Positions 17,540 to 26,019 of a stretch of DNA of 64,000 bases are shown here, piece by piece. This DNA is from Fibrobacterota bacterium. GTDB lineage: Bacteria > Fibrobacterota > Chitinivibrionia > Chitinivibrionales > Chitinispirillaceae. Below the pieces are notes generated by a model, which was not told the origin of the DNA, ran no database searches, and was given only the letters and a program-made list of their open reading frames with translations. The position numbers and the translations under genes are program-made. The DNA is taken from assembly GCA_023436145.1 (NCBI GenBank), contig JAEZKP010000010.1, positions 26,282 through 90,281 of the forward strand, written 5' to 3'. The stretch's first letter is position 1. Each line of letters begins with the position of its first letter.

Positions 17540-19849
17540 TTACTGGCTGTTACTTTCCAGATTCTCCATCTCTTCCCTCAATTTTTCGATTTCATCATTT
17601 ATCTCTTTATCCTTATCCATAATCTTTTCTGTTTCCTTTTTGATAACAGTGGCATTAAGGATCTTATGGACATTGGCAAGAGCATACTCTACATCACTTT
17701 TAACCGCCTCAAAGGATCTTTCAAAGAATTTTGTTCTTTTTGCTTGTTCAGCAAAAAGCAGATAATCATCAATTTTCTGTTTGTGACCAAGCTGATCGTT
17801 ATGTAAACTATCAATGGTCTGCTGTTTTGCAGCCTGCCCCCTTCTGGCAGTACTGGTGACCCGTTCAGCCAGAAAAGCATAAGAGAGACGGTTATTCTCA
17901 TAACGCATTTTCTCTGCATTAAGTGAATCTTCTGAAAAACCAGTGAATGAATTCATTCTTTCTGCTATAGGAGTAAGGATAGTCTGTGCCTGCAGGAAAT
18001 TCTTTTCCAACATATACCCATAAGCCTGCAACAGTGCTGCTTCGGCCTGTATAACAAACCTTTTACTGCTCTGAGCCAAAGAGGCACCGGCATTGATACA
18101 ATCCCTCCACTGCCTGGCTTTAATTGCAGTCCACCCTAACCCCAGAAGTGCATCCTCGTAGTAATAGCTCTCCGGTGGGATCATCCTGAGCGCAGAGACC
18201 GCTTTGGAAAGAGAATTTTCTTCATAATACACATAACCCAACAGAACCAGAGAACGATTGACAATCTCTTTCTGGGATTTTCCGGTAACTGAAGCACTCA
18301 CGCAATTATCCAGTCTGGAAATAATTCCGTTCATATCGGCTGATTCCATAAGAGCTAGAGCCGTTGCAGCTGAATGCTGAGCAAAAACATAAACCGGATG
18401 CACATCAGGAACCAGATCGAAATATTGCAGGGATTTGTCATATTCTCCCTGACGGATCTCGGTTTCCCCCATTATGTAATTTCCGTGAGCGCGGATTGAA
18501 TCGGAAACCCCCTGCCGGTTGAGTTCAATATACTGGTTGTAAACTGAATCATAATCACCCTGTCTGTAATGAATTCTCATGAGTCCAAGGTCGCTGTGAG
18601 AAACGATGGAACTGAGTGAATATTCCTGTTTAACCGACTGGTACATCTTTTTGGCTTCCTCCCTCATATCCATCTCTTCAAGACAGGAACCTGCAAAATG
18701 GGTAACCAGATCGTTTTTGTGGAAATCAGGAAATTCGGTAAGAATACGCTGGTAGATAAAATAGGCATTCCAGTAATCACCCTTATAGTATAATTTCATG
18801 GCTTTATTATATAACTCACTGGAATTGAGGTTGACTACACGTGCGACCCTGCGGTTTCTAATCTCTTCTCTGCTGCGCCCCACATCAGCCCGCACATATA
18901 GCGAATGAGTTCCCTGAAGTTCGTTTTTGATTTCTTCTCTATATTGGTAAAGAAAAGAGAGATCCCTTCCCCCATTGACCTGAGGCACATTCAGTTCCAC
19001 CGCTGCCCCCCAGAAATCAAATTTTTGGGAATGCCCTACATTTGTGAAACCCTTAACCGCTACAAAGGGAAGTACCCAGAACCCTCCCTGCAGAAAAATA
19101 TCCCATTCCAGATACTTTTTACTGTTCATAAATGTTTTAGAATCGGCAAAAAGATCGGTCATATCAAACTCAAAATCAAATTCTATCCGATCGTTTAGAA
19201 TAGTAGTATGGTAAAAAGTCTTGGCCGAAAATGGCAGTTTGTCCAATTCAGAGAGCTTGGGAGCAATCAGGTTCTGAAATGTGATGCCCAAAACATGGAA
19301 CCCTAGCACAGGATGCAGTAATAAACGATAAGTCAGCCCCAGATCTGCCCCGAATTTTAAAGAGGGTGAGACTCCGAAATTACCCTGGTAAGCCAGGTTG
19401 AGATTTATCCCCACATTGAGCCTCCGCCAGGGATTAGTGGCATAAGAGAGAGTGAAAAGAAAATTATTGTTTGTTGAACCTACGCCAATAGAGTCCTCGA
19501 TAGTAGCGAAGTCCATGACTTCATGCCCGCTTTCACCGAGTACTGAAAAACCGGCAGTGTGATAAATCCCTACAGGAATAACAACTCCTGTTTCCCAAAG
19601 CTTCGCAGCTTCATCACCCGACAAAGAAACAACCCCCCTGATTGAAGAATACAGATATTCCATCATCAAGGCAGGATTGGTACTTGGAGAATAGAATTTG
19701 GAAAAGGTTCTCCATTGATCAGAAAGAATATATTCACCAGGTAAACCATCTGAATGCGCCTTTTTCAGAACTGATCCTGGGATCAGCATAAGAAAACCGA
19801 TAAGAAGGAGAAATCTGGAAAGGGTGGCTCTTTTCATTTTGAATATCAT
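17540..19849 (-). CDS. Outer-membrane barrel protein with TPR repeats and coiled-coil tail
   Basis: 769-aa exported protein. After a signal peptide (SRFLLLIGFLMLIPGSVLKKAHS), residues about 40-340 look like a PorV/UPF0164-type beta-barrel: alternating aromatic strands such as FLFTLSYATNPWRRLNVGINLNLAYQG and LGFHVLGITFQNL. Residues about 345-640 carry TPR-like helices (SELYNKAMKLYYKGDYWNAYFIYQRILTEFPDFH and later copies). The last 130 residues are charged and form a probable coiled coil (KINDEIEKLREEMENLESN). It starts 85 bases after the VWA gene ends, so they are probably co-transcribed. The role is not known; an envelope assembly or scaffold function is inference. ATG 19837 is an alternative start. 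Confidence 0.75.
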   Translation of the reverse strand: MIFKMKRATLSRFLLLIGFLMLIPGSVLKKAHSDGLPGEYILSDQWRTFSKFYSPSTNPALMMEYLYSSIRGVVSLSGDEAAKLWETGVVIPVGIYHTAGFSVLGESGHEVMDFATIEDSIGVGSTNNNFLFTLSYATNPWRRLNVGINLNLAYQGNFGVSPSLKFGADLGLTYRLLLHPVLGFHVLGITFQNLIAPKLSELDKLPFSAKTFYHTTILNDRIEFDFEFDMTDLFADSKTFMNSKKYLEWDIFLQGGFWVLPFVAVKGFTNVGHSQKFDFWGAAVELNVPQVNGGRDLSFLYQYREEIKNELQGTHSLYVRADVGRSREEIRNRRVARVVNLNSSELYNKAMKLYYKGDYWNAYFIYQRILTEFPDFHKNDLVTHFAGSCLEEMDMREEAKKMYQSVKQEYSLSSIVSHSDLGLMRIHYRQGDYDSVYNQYIELNRQGVSDSIRAHGNYIMGETEIRQGEYDKSLQYFDLVPDVHPVYVFAQHSAATALALMESADMNGIISRLDNCVSASVTGKSQKEIVNRSLVLLGYVYYEENSLSKAVSALRMIPPESYYYEDALLGLGWTAIKARQWRDCINAGASLAQSSKRFVIQAEAALLQAYGYMLEKNFLQAQTILTPIAERMNSFTGFSEDSLNAEKMRYENNRLSYAFLAERVTSTARRGQAAKQQTIDSLHNDQLGHKQKIDDYLLFAEQAKRTKFFERSFEAVKSDVEYALANVHKILNATVIKKETEKIMDKDKEINDEIEKLREEMENLESNSQ

Positions 19850-19934
19850 AATCTCAATTCCATTTTTTTATTAATATGTATATTCCAAAACTATCTGTTT
19901 TTTGTTTATCTGCAACTCACAAAACCATTTTTTC

Positions 19935-22562
19935 TCAGTTAGAACCCCTCTTGCGTTGAACTCCCACAGCGATTTTCTGAACCGAGCTGGATCTGCTATT
20001 GGTTTTTTCACTGATAGTGGTAACACGAATTACAGCGGTATACGTCCCAGTGCCCACTTTTCTACGCTTTTCACTCACGCCATCCCACACCATGAAGAAT
20101 TTCTGTGTATTTGGATCAAACACACCTTCAATATCTTTTTTTATGAGGCTTTTGACAACATCATAAACTGAGGCTGAGCCCTCCATTTTGATTTTACTTT
20201 TAATATCCCCCTTAGGTTCTATCACTATGACCAAACCATTATCTGGCACCTGACGCCCAGCCTGCTCAAAGGCATTTTTAACAATAGGCGGAATGGGGAC
20301 ATCCGGCCGCATGGGATTATTAACCGTTTTTATCACTATATCATATTTAACCTCCTGCACCGTGAGTGGTACCTTACGGTTATCAGGATTTAACTGTTTA
20401 TTATCAATAGTATCACCGATACGGGCTGCGGGATTTATCCAGATCATATCACCCTCAGAAACAGCAGACCCGGTCTGCACAGAAATTACTCTGGCAGTAT
20501 AAAGAGTTGCTTCTCTGCTGAAAACCCCGTTCTCTGCTAATATCACCTGATAGGCTTTACCACCATGAGAAAAGAGGATTGGTTCTTTTGAGATGAAACT
20601 CTCAACCGGTTCAGAAAACTCCACCTGCAGGGAATCCTGTTCATTGGAAAAGAGTTTTCCGCTCAAAAGTACCGGTGCGACCCTGTCCTTAGCATTTACA
20701 ATTGCTTCTGTGATGATTCCTCCGGCAGGCAGTATTCCACCATTGACCATTATTACATCTGTGGAGGTTACATATGTCCTGATCTCTTTGTTCTGCTCTT
20801 TAACATGCAAGGCAATTCCATCTTTAACGATACTGATGGAGTCGAGTTTGAAATTGCGGTTGGAAGGCAGCACAATAGAACTTTTCAACTTTTCCAGATC
20901 ATCCTTAACGACTGAGCCTTCAACCTTTATATAAATGCTGTCAACTTTTCCATCCGCATTGTTATCATAGTAATGCGCCTCAGGGAACTTGAGTATTTTA
21001 CCTATAGCAAAGGGATAGGACTTGCGAATTGTATCAAGTGGATTATCCGGATTGCGGTAAATCAGAATAATACTGTCGGTGGCTTCATGCTGAAGAATTT
21101 TATCTTTAACGTTAGGAGGTCCGACCTGCCTGTCAAAATTGGCGGAGAATTTCGAATCACCCTCCACCAATGGTAAACCAAGTATATCATGAGATGTTCC
21201 TGATTTATGAGTAATCTCAACTATCACTGATTTATATCTGTTACTATTGGTAGTAAACACAGCCTCCAGTTTGTTCATGGTTTCATTGACTGCAGTTATG
21301 GGTTTACCATCAAACTGAAGAAAAAGGTCCCGTTCCCAGCAGTTTAAAAATCCCTCAGTTGGCCGGTTTACCTTACTACTGCGTACTATCTTAAATCCGG
21401 TTGTAGCAGAGGAGTCATATACCCTGCCACTTTTTTCATCTGTCATACGCCAGGTGACTTCCAGCGTAAATTCCGATGTATCGTTTGAAATAGCAAAATC
21501 TTTATTGAACTTGAATGCGCTGTCACTGAAGGTAGTGGAGATCTGGCCATTAAGCTTCATGACAGTAGGTTTACCGGCATTTTTGTTAATAATAATATTC
21601 ATTACGTTAGACATGAAAAGAGACATGAGACTGTCACGGTCAGCCCGAAGTACCCATATATCACTTTTAATATTGGTTTCGGAGTATCCATTGTCGCGGA
21701 TATTTTGAGTCATGTTCAGGATGACTTCCGGAGCCACCGTTTCTCTATTATGCAGATAAACGGTGAAAGTGGTGGGTGTATTATATCCCATTTCAAAATA
21801 GTTTTGTTGTTTATGACCGTGATTTGAAGGTTTACCATCTGAGAAAAACACTATGAACCGGTTCTCTTTAGGTACCAGGTCTTCTGAGAGTTTTTCAAAT
21901 CCTTGAAGCGCTCCATCAAAACCATAATTGATATTAGTACCGCTCTGCATTCTTGCTTCAAAAAGAGGCTGGTACTCCAGCTGCACGCCATTTCTGCCAG
22001 TGTTCCTGGTTCTCAATAAAAATTTAAGAATATCAATTCCACGCATTGTAGTGTCGTTGAAGTTGTATGTTGAATCCAACTTAAGAGGAGGGAGGTAAGC
22101 CTGCTCTGAACTAAAGGCAATAGAATCAGGAACTCCTTCGAGTACTTCAAAAATATCATGAGTATTCTTGTCGAAATAAAGGCCCGCCCGGAATACCGAT
22201 AACCCCACCCGGGCACCCGGTTGTGCCTTAAAAATGGTATCCAGAAGATCTCTGGTCACTTCAAAGCGAGCACCATCAACATCATTTCCACCACCCGCAT
22301 CTGAAACCATGCTCCCAGAGTTATCAATAACAAACATGATTGCCGGAGTGTCGGTACTCACACTCTGAGTCATGGCTTCACATGCCCGGATATTGGGTGA
22401 AAGCGCAATCACATTATCAGGTACAGTGATAAGCTGATTGTTAATAGCTTCAGGACAGGATCGGAAACTCCACTCACAAACTTCAGCGGCTTCTATCCCA
22501 GGTACGACAATCTGAAAAGCAACACAGATAAGCAGACTGGCTGTGAATACATTTTTTTTCAT
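19935..22562 (-). CDS. Secreted VWA-domain protein with FlgD-like C-terminus
   Basis: 875-aa exported protein with a signal peptide ending near IEAAE. The von Willebrand A domain spans about 70-330, with a complete MIDAS start D80-N-S82-G-S84 (MFVIDNSGSM) and a second conserved segment, FIVFFSDGKPSNHG. Ig-like strands follow (KSSIVLPSNRNFKLDSIS, LQVEFSEPVESF). Near the end, VWDGVSEKRRKVGTGTYTAVIRV resembles a FlgD-type Ig repeat. Such proteins bind ligands or partners at the surface through a metal ion. It is the probable first gene of a two-gene unit with the barrel-TPR protein. The partner is unknown. Confidence 0.82.
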   Translation of the reverse strand: MKKNVFTASLLICVAFQIVVPGIEAAEVCEWSFRSCPEAINNQLITVPDNVIALSPNIRACEAMTQSVSTDTPAIMFVIDNSGSMVSDAGGGNDVDGARFEVTRDLLDTIFKAQPGARVGLSVFRAGLYFDKNTHDIFEVLEGVPDSIAFSSEQAYLPPLKLDSTYNFNDTTMRGIDILKFLLRTRNTGRNGVQLEYQPLFEARMQSGTNINYGFDGALQGFEKLSEDLVPKENRFIVFFSDGKPSNHGHKQQNYFEMGYNTPTTFTVYLHNRETVAPEVILNMTQNIRDNGYSETNIKSDIWVLRADRDSLMSLFMSNVMNIIINKNAGKPTVMKLNGQISTTFSDSAFKFNKDFAISNDTSEFTLEVTWRMTDEKSGRVYDSSATTGFKIVRSSKVNRPTEGFLNCWERDLFLQFDGKPITAVNETMNKLEAVFTTNSNRYKSVIVEITHKSGTSHDILGLPLVEGDSKFSANFDRQVGPPNVKDKILQHEATDSIILIYRNPDNPLDTIRKSYPFAIGKILKFPEAHYYDNNADGKVDSIYIKVEGSVVKDDLEKLKSSIVLPSNRNFKLDSISIVKDGIALHVKEQNKEIRTYVTSTDVIMVNGGILPAGGIITEAIVNAKDRVAPVLLSGKLFSNEQDSLQVEFSEPVESFISKEPILFSHGGKAYQVILAENGVFSREATLYTARVISVQTGSAVSEGDMIWINPAARIGDTIDNKQLNPDNRKVPLTVQEVKYDIVIKTVNNPMRPDVPIPPIVKNAFEQAGRQVPDNGLVIVIEPKGDIKSKIKMEGSASVYDVVKSLIKKDIEGVFDPNTQKFFMVWDGVSEKRRKVGTGTYTAVIRVTTISEKTNSRSSSVQKIAVGVQRKRGSN

Positions 22563-23164
22563 GATACTTAATCCTGATTAAGTTTAGAGCAAAGAATTAT
22601 AATTCTGTTTTGTCATTATTTCAGATAAAAGATCCACTCTGTTGAGGCAACCTTTTCCTGCATTGCCATTAAATTGGGAATCTTGATTAATTCAATATAA
22701 ATCCTGCTTTAATCTTTTAATGGTATAAAACAGTAATCTATATATAAAATTAAGAGAATTCAACTTAATAAGTTAAACCTGTTTTTTTAAGCAGAAATAT
22801 CATGGTAAAAACGATTCATTAAAACGTTTAAGTGGAAAAAGAATCCAGTTTTAAGCTTAAATATAAAACAGTTCCCTTGTTTTGTTGCCTCGCCATGTTA
22901 TCCGGTTCAAAATTTTTGACTTTTCTTCCCTTCTTTCCTTTTCGCCCGCTTATCTCATCCCTTTCTCCATAGTGTTCTGGATTGCAGGTATTATACACAA
23001 CTGAGTACTTTAAACAATTCACCAGTTCAGATTTGACCATCTTTCATTATAGCTAAAGGAGAGTGAACAGTAATCGGCCAGCGATCAAAGTGAAATTAGA
23101 AAAAAACCAGTTGATCTGCTATGGTAAAATTGCTATATTAAAAAGTCTTTATAAGGCAGGAAAC
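22563..23164. other. Intergenic region, no supported gene
   Basis: 602 bp, AT-rich, between the divergent VWA gene and the small exported protein. An ORF of 70 codons on the minus strand (22828-23040) is Lys/Arg-rich, lacks a Shine-Dalgarno and shows no recognisable motif, so I do not call it. Promoters for both flanking genes should lie here. Confidence 0.5.
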
Positions 23165-23533
23165 ATGAATTCCATACTTAATGCGGAATACACTCTCTTA
23201 AAAAAAAATCTTCTGTTTATAATTCTTGTCATTTCCGCAATGTTTGTGTCACTGGCAGAAAAAAGCGAAGCCTTTGTTTATAACGATACCGAGAATATAT
23301 TCTCTTTTTCCAAAACAGCCACTTCCAACGTTTTCTTCGCAGATTGCAGCTTTGATCTTTCAGATGCCTTACCTGCACACCTGCTTTTAGACACCGATAA
23401 AAATCCTTATATTACTAAAAAGCATTTTTCATATCTTAGATTCCCAAACGAAACCCAATCGGATATCACATATTCACTCCTTAGTATTTCCCCTGGAATG
23501 AACCAGTTCCGCTCTACGGTACTAAGAATTTAG
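23165..23533 (+). CDS. Small exported protein of unknown function
   Basis: 122-aa protein. I start it at ATG 23165, which has AGGA five bases upstream and gives a clean signal peptide (LLKKNLLFIILVISAMFVSLAEKSEA). A longer GTG reading from 23063 would put 34 unrelated residues ahead of that signal. The mature part, about 88 aa, has one Cys and no motif I recognise. It lies 170 bases before atpB on the same strand, where other genomes often have atpI or atpZ, but it resembles neither. A role with the ATP synthase is not supported by sequence. Confidence 0.55.
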   Translation: MNSILNAEYTLLKKNLLFIILVISAMFVSLAEKSEAFVYNDTENIFSFSKTATSNVFFADCSFDLSDALPAHLLLDTDKNPYITKKHFSYLRFPNETQSDITYSLLSISPGMNQFRSTVLRI

Positions 23534-23704
23534 CCTTTCCAAACAACAGCCTGTCCGAATTTTTCTTAACAGGCCTGATCTCAGATTAATAGAATTATAT
23601 CAGCAGATTCTGCCATGTAAAAACTACATGCTTTTAACTTCTAATAATCCGGAAATTGTAGCAAAAAGTAACAATATCAAACTCACAGGTAAAAAGGGCA
23701 AGTT

Positions 23705-24550
23705 ATGTACCTTATATTTATGGTGCTGTTATCAGCCTCCACATTAATGAGTTCACCAGCTAAATCGTCATCTGATTTAGGCAGTGTGCTGATGCATCAT
23801 GTTACCGACAAAAAAGAATGGGCTATCCTGCCGGTTGCCAAACCTATACCTGTAAACGATCTGAGAATAGGCTCTCTCACAATCCCAGTTACTATGCATG
23901 TGGTCATGCTTCTTATCGCCGCAGGAATCCTTTTGACTGTTTTCTGTTCAGCTTTCAGCGGAAAAAAAACCTTACCTGGTAAGCTTGGTATGGCACTTGA
24001 ACCAATCACACTGTTTGTGCGTGATGCATTAGTATATCCGGCTATGGGAGAAGAACTTGGAAAGAAATGGCTTCCTTTCTTCTTTACTCTGTTTTTTTTC
24101 CTTCTCGTATCCAATATAATGGGTTTGGTTCCACTGTTTGGAACTGCTACAGGAAACCTGAGTGTTACCGCTGCACTTGCTTTAATGGTTTTTATCGGGG
24201 TAATCGGGCAGGGAATGCAACGTAATGGGTTTATCGGTTTTTTTAAAAACATGATCCCCAAAGGACTTCCCTTACCAATAGGCATTTTTATTCTGCTTAT
24301 TGAAATACCTGGATTGATAATAAGGAATTCAGTACTGGCAGTGAGGTTATTTGCGAATATGATAGCAGGGCACTTCGTAATACTCTCATTGCTTTTGCTT
24401 ATTTTGGTGATACATCCATTGGCTGGACTGGTATCGGTTCCACTCGCACTCTTCATTGATTTACTAGAGCTTCTGGTGGCAGTTATTCAGGCAGTGGTTT
24501 TTACTATGCTTTCGGCAATTTTCATTGGTATGGCAAGCAATCATCATTAG
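23705..24550 (+). CDS. atpB: ATP synthase F0 subunit a
   Basis: Membrane stator subunit that forms the ion half-channels next to the c-ring. It is 281 aa with about six helices after an extra N-terminal hydrophobic stretch (MYLIFMVLLSASTLMSSPA) that may act as a cleavable signal. The essential Arg is in LAVRLFANMIAGHF. The last helices (LLELLVAVIQAVVFTMLSAIFIGMA) are typical. AGGG lies five bases before the ATG. First gene of the atpBEFHAGDC operon. Confidence 0.95.
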   Translation: MYLIFMVLLSASTLMSSPAKSSSDLGSVLMHHVTDKKEWAILPVAKPIPVNDLRIGSLTIPVTMHVVMLLIAAGILLTVFCSAFSGKKTLPGKLGMALEPITLFVRDALVYPAMGEELGKKWLPFFFTLFFFLLVSNIMGLVPLFGTATGNLSVTAALALMVFIGVIGQGMQRNGFIGFFKNMIPKGLPLPIGIFILLIEIPGLIIRNSVLAVRLFANMIAGHFVILSLLLLILVIHPLAGLVSVPLALFIDLLELLVAVIQAVVFTMLSAIFIGMASNHH

Positions 24551-24577
24551 TTGTTTTCTCATAAAAGGAGGTTTTTC

Positions 24578-24823
24578 ATGGAACAATTGGCTGCACTTGG
24601 ATCGAGTCTGGGTTATTTTGGAGCAGCAATAGGATTGGGAATGATAGTTATCGGTGCTGGAGTCGGTATCGGAATGATGGGAGGAAAAGCGTTGGAGGCC
24701 ATGTCCCGGCAACCAGAAATAAAAAATGATATCAGGACTCTGATGATTCTTGGTGCAGCACTGGTTGAAGGTGTGGCTTTTTTTGCTGCGGTTGTATGCC
24801 TGCTGATAATCTTGACTAAATAG
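24578..24823 (+). CDS. atpE: ATP synthase F0 subunit c
   Basis: 81-aa hairpin that oligomerises into the rotor ring. ATG 24578 is chosen because AGGAGG lies seven bases upstream; the frame also extends to 24551. The glycine-rich first helix and polar loop SRQPE are standard. The ion-carrying carboxylate is Glu64. The residues that define Na+ sites are missing: Ile31 stands where Na+ rings have Gln, and Gly65 where they have Ser or Thr. By established family rules this points to H+ coupling. Confidence 0.95.
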   Translation: MEQLAALGSSLGYFGAAIGLGMIVIGAGVGIGMMGGKALEAMSRQPEIKNDIRTLMILGAALVEGVAFFAAVVCLLIILTK

Positions 24824-24831
24824 GTAACTTT

Positions 24832-25362
24832 ATGAACCCACAAGATACGATTGCCTCAGTAGCTCGTCACTCTTCCGGTATTGGCCTGTTCTCAATAGAT
24901 CCTGGATTGGCAATCTGGACCTGGGTGATTTTCGGATTACTCTTCATTGTCCTTCGAAAATACGCCTGGGCACCTATGATGGAATCCATTAAGTCAAGGG
25001 AGCGTCTGGTTTCCGATACTGTTGAGAATGCCAGAAAAACAAAAGAGGAACTGGAGAAAATTGCCCAGCGACAGCAGGCTATGCTCCTGGATGCAGAGGA
25101 ACAGGCAAGAAAGATAATCGACGAAGGAAGAAGGGCTGCAGAAGAGGTTGCCAGAAAAGTTGTAGACAAGGCCCGTTCTGATGCACAGGAAACCCTGGAG
25201 GATGCGCGGGAAAAAATTGCACTGGAAAAAGAAAACGCCATAGAACAGATAAAAAACCAGACAGTCGATCTTATTATCAACACATCTGAAAAGTTAATTG
25301 AAGAGAGTCTGAATGACCAGACACACCGTAAAATTGTGGAAAAACATCTGGATAACCTATGA
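24832..25362 (+). CDS. atpF: ATP synthase F0 subunit b
   Basis: Peripheral stalk subunit of 176 aa. One membrane helix near residues 25-43 (PGLAIWTWVIFGLLFIVLRKYAW) is followed by a long charged coiled coil (about 50-160, ESIKSRERLVSDTVENARKT onward) that reaches from the membrane to F1. It lies eight bases after atpE and overlaps atpH by four bases (ATGA), so the two are translationally coupled. The N-terminal 20 residues before the helix are slightly longer than in E. coli. Confidence 0.94.
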   Translation: MNPQDTIASVARHSSGIGLFSIDPGLAIWTWVIFGLLFIVLRKYAWAPMMESIKSRERLVSDTVENARKTKEELEKIAQRQQAMLLDAEEQARKIIDEGRRAAEEVARKVVDKARSDAQETLEDAREKIALEKENAIEQIKNQTVDLIINTSEKLIEESLNDQTHRKIVEKHLDNL

Positions 25363-25901
25363 GTAGTAATGCAATTATCCGAAACTATGCCCAGGCATTT
25401 TTAAGTGCTGTTGAGGATTGCGGCAAACTGGAACAGGTACGTAAAGATGTTAAACTTTTGAGAGAATGTTTAAGAGCAGGTGAATCATTTTTCAATCGCC
25501 TCTGCTCTCCGGGATTTTCACAGGCAGACCGGCTAAATATCATGTCGAAGATGCTGGGTGACCAGGTAATGGATATAACCAGAAATTATGTTTTTCTGAT
25601 TATGAAGCACCGGCGTCATAATCTTCTACTACAGATACTCGACGAGTTTAATGAACTGGCAGACGGAAAGCAACGACTGCTTAAAGCAACCCTGACCAGT
25701 GCTTGTCATCTGGATACCACTCAAAAGAAAAAACTGCAGAATTCGTTACAGCGGAAAACAGGATGTATACTTGATATTGAATACCGTGTTGATCCCAAAC
25801 TTCTGGCCGGATTTGTACTGGTATACGGGGAAACCATGTTTGATTGCAGCACAGCCAATGCACTTAATCAACTCAGGAGAACATTGGATTTCAAATATTA
25901 G
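25359..25901 (+). CDS. atpH: ATP synthase F1 subunit delta
   Basis: 180-aa stator cap that connects b to the top of alpha. The N-terminal six-helix domain (NYAQAFLSAVEDCGKLEQV) and the family's C-terminal signature (VDPKLLAGFVLVYGETMFDCSTANALNQLRRTL) are present. It overlaps atpF by four bases. Unlike the other junctions of the operon, 118 bases separate it from atpA; that gap contains GATTTCAGATT-type words resembling the repeats near 17.3 kb. Confidence 0.93.
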   Translation: MSSNAIIRNYAQAFLSAVEDCGKLEQVRKDVKLLRECLRAGESFFNRLCSPGFSQADRLNIMSKMLGDQVMDITRNYVFLIMKHRRHNLLLQILDEFNELADGKQRLLKATLTSACHLDTTQKKKLQNSLQRKTGCILDIEYRVDPKLLAGFVLVYGETMFDCSTANALNQLRRTLDFKY

Positions 25902-26019
25902 ATTTCAGATTGGAACAAGAGATTGTTTATTAAGAATGAGAAATTGTGATTTGAGAGATGTCAGGCACTGGTTATCTCATATTTCTTATTAGTAAGTGTT
26001 CAAAAGGAATGGACCTATT

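Noticed and set aside
22828..23040. 70-codon minus-strand ORF in the intergenic region
   Set aside because: Lys/Arg-rich, no ribosome site, no motif.
23797..24456. 219-codon minus-strand ORF inside atpB
   Set aside because: Antisense shadow of atpB with no motif of its own.
24578..24823. Na+-translocating ATP synthase
   Set aside because: The c subunit lacks the Gln and the Ser/Thr of Na+ sites (Ile31 and Gly65 instead).
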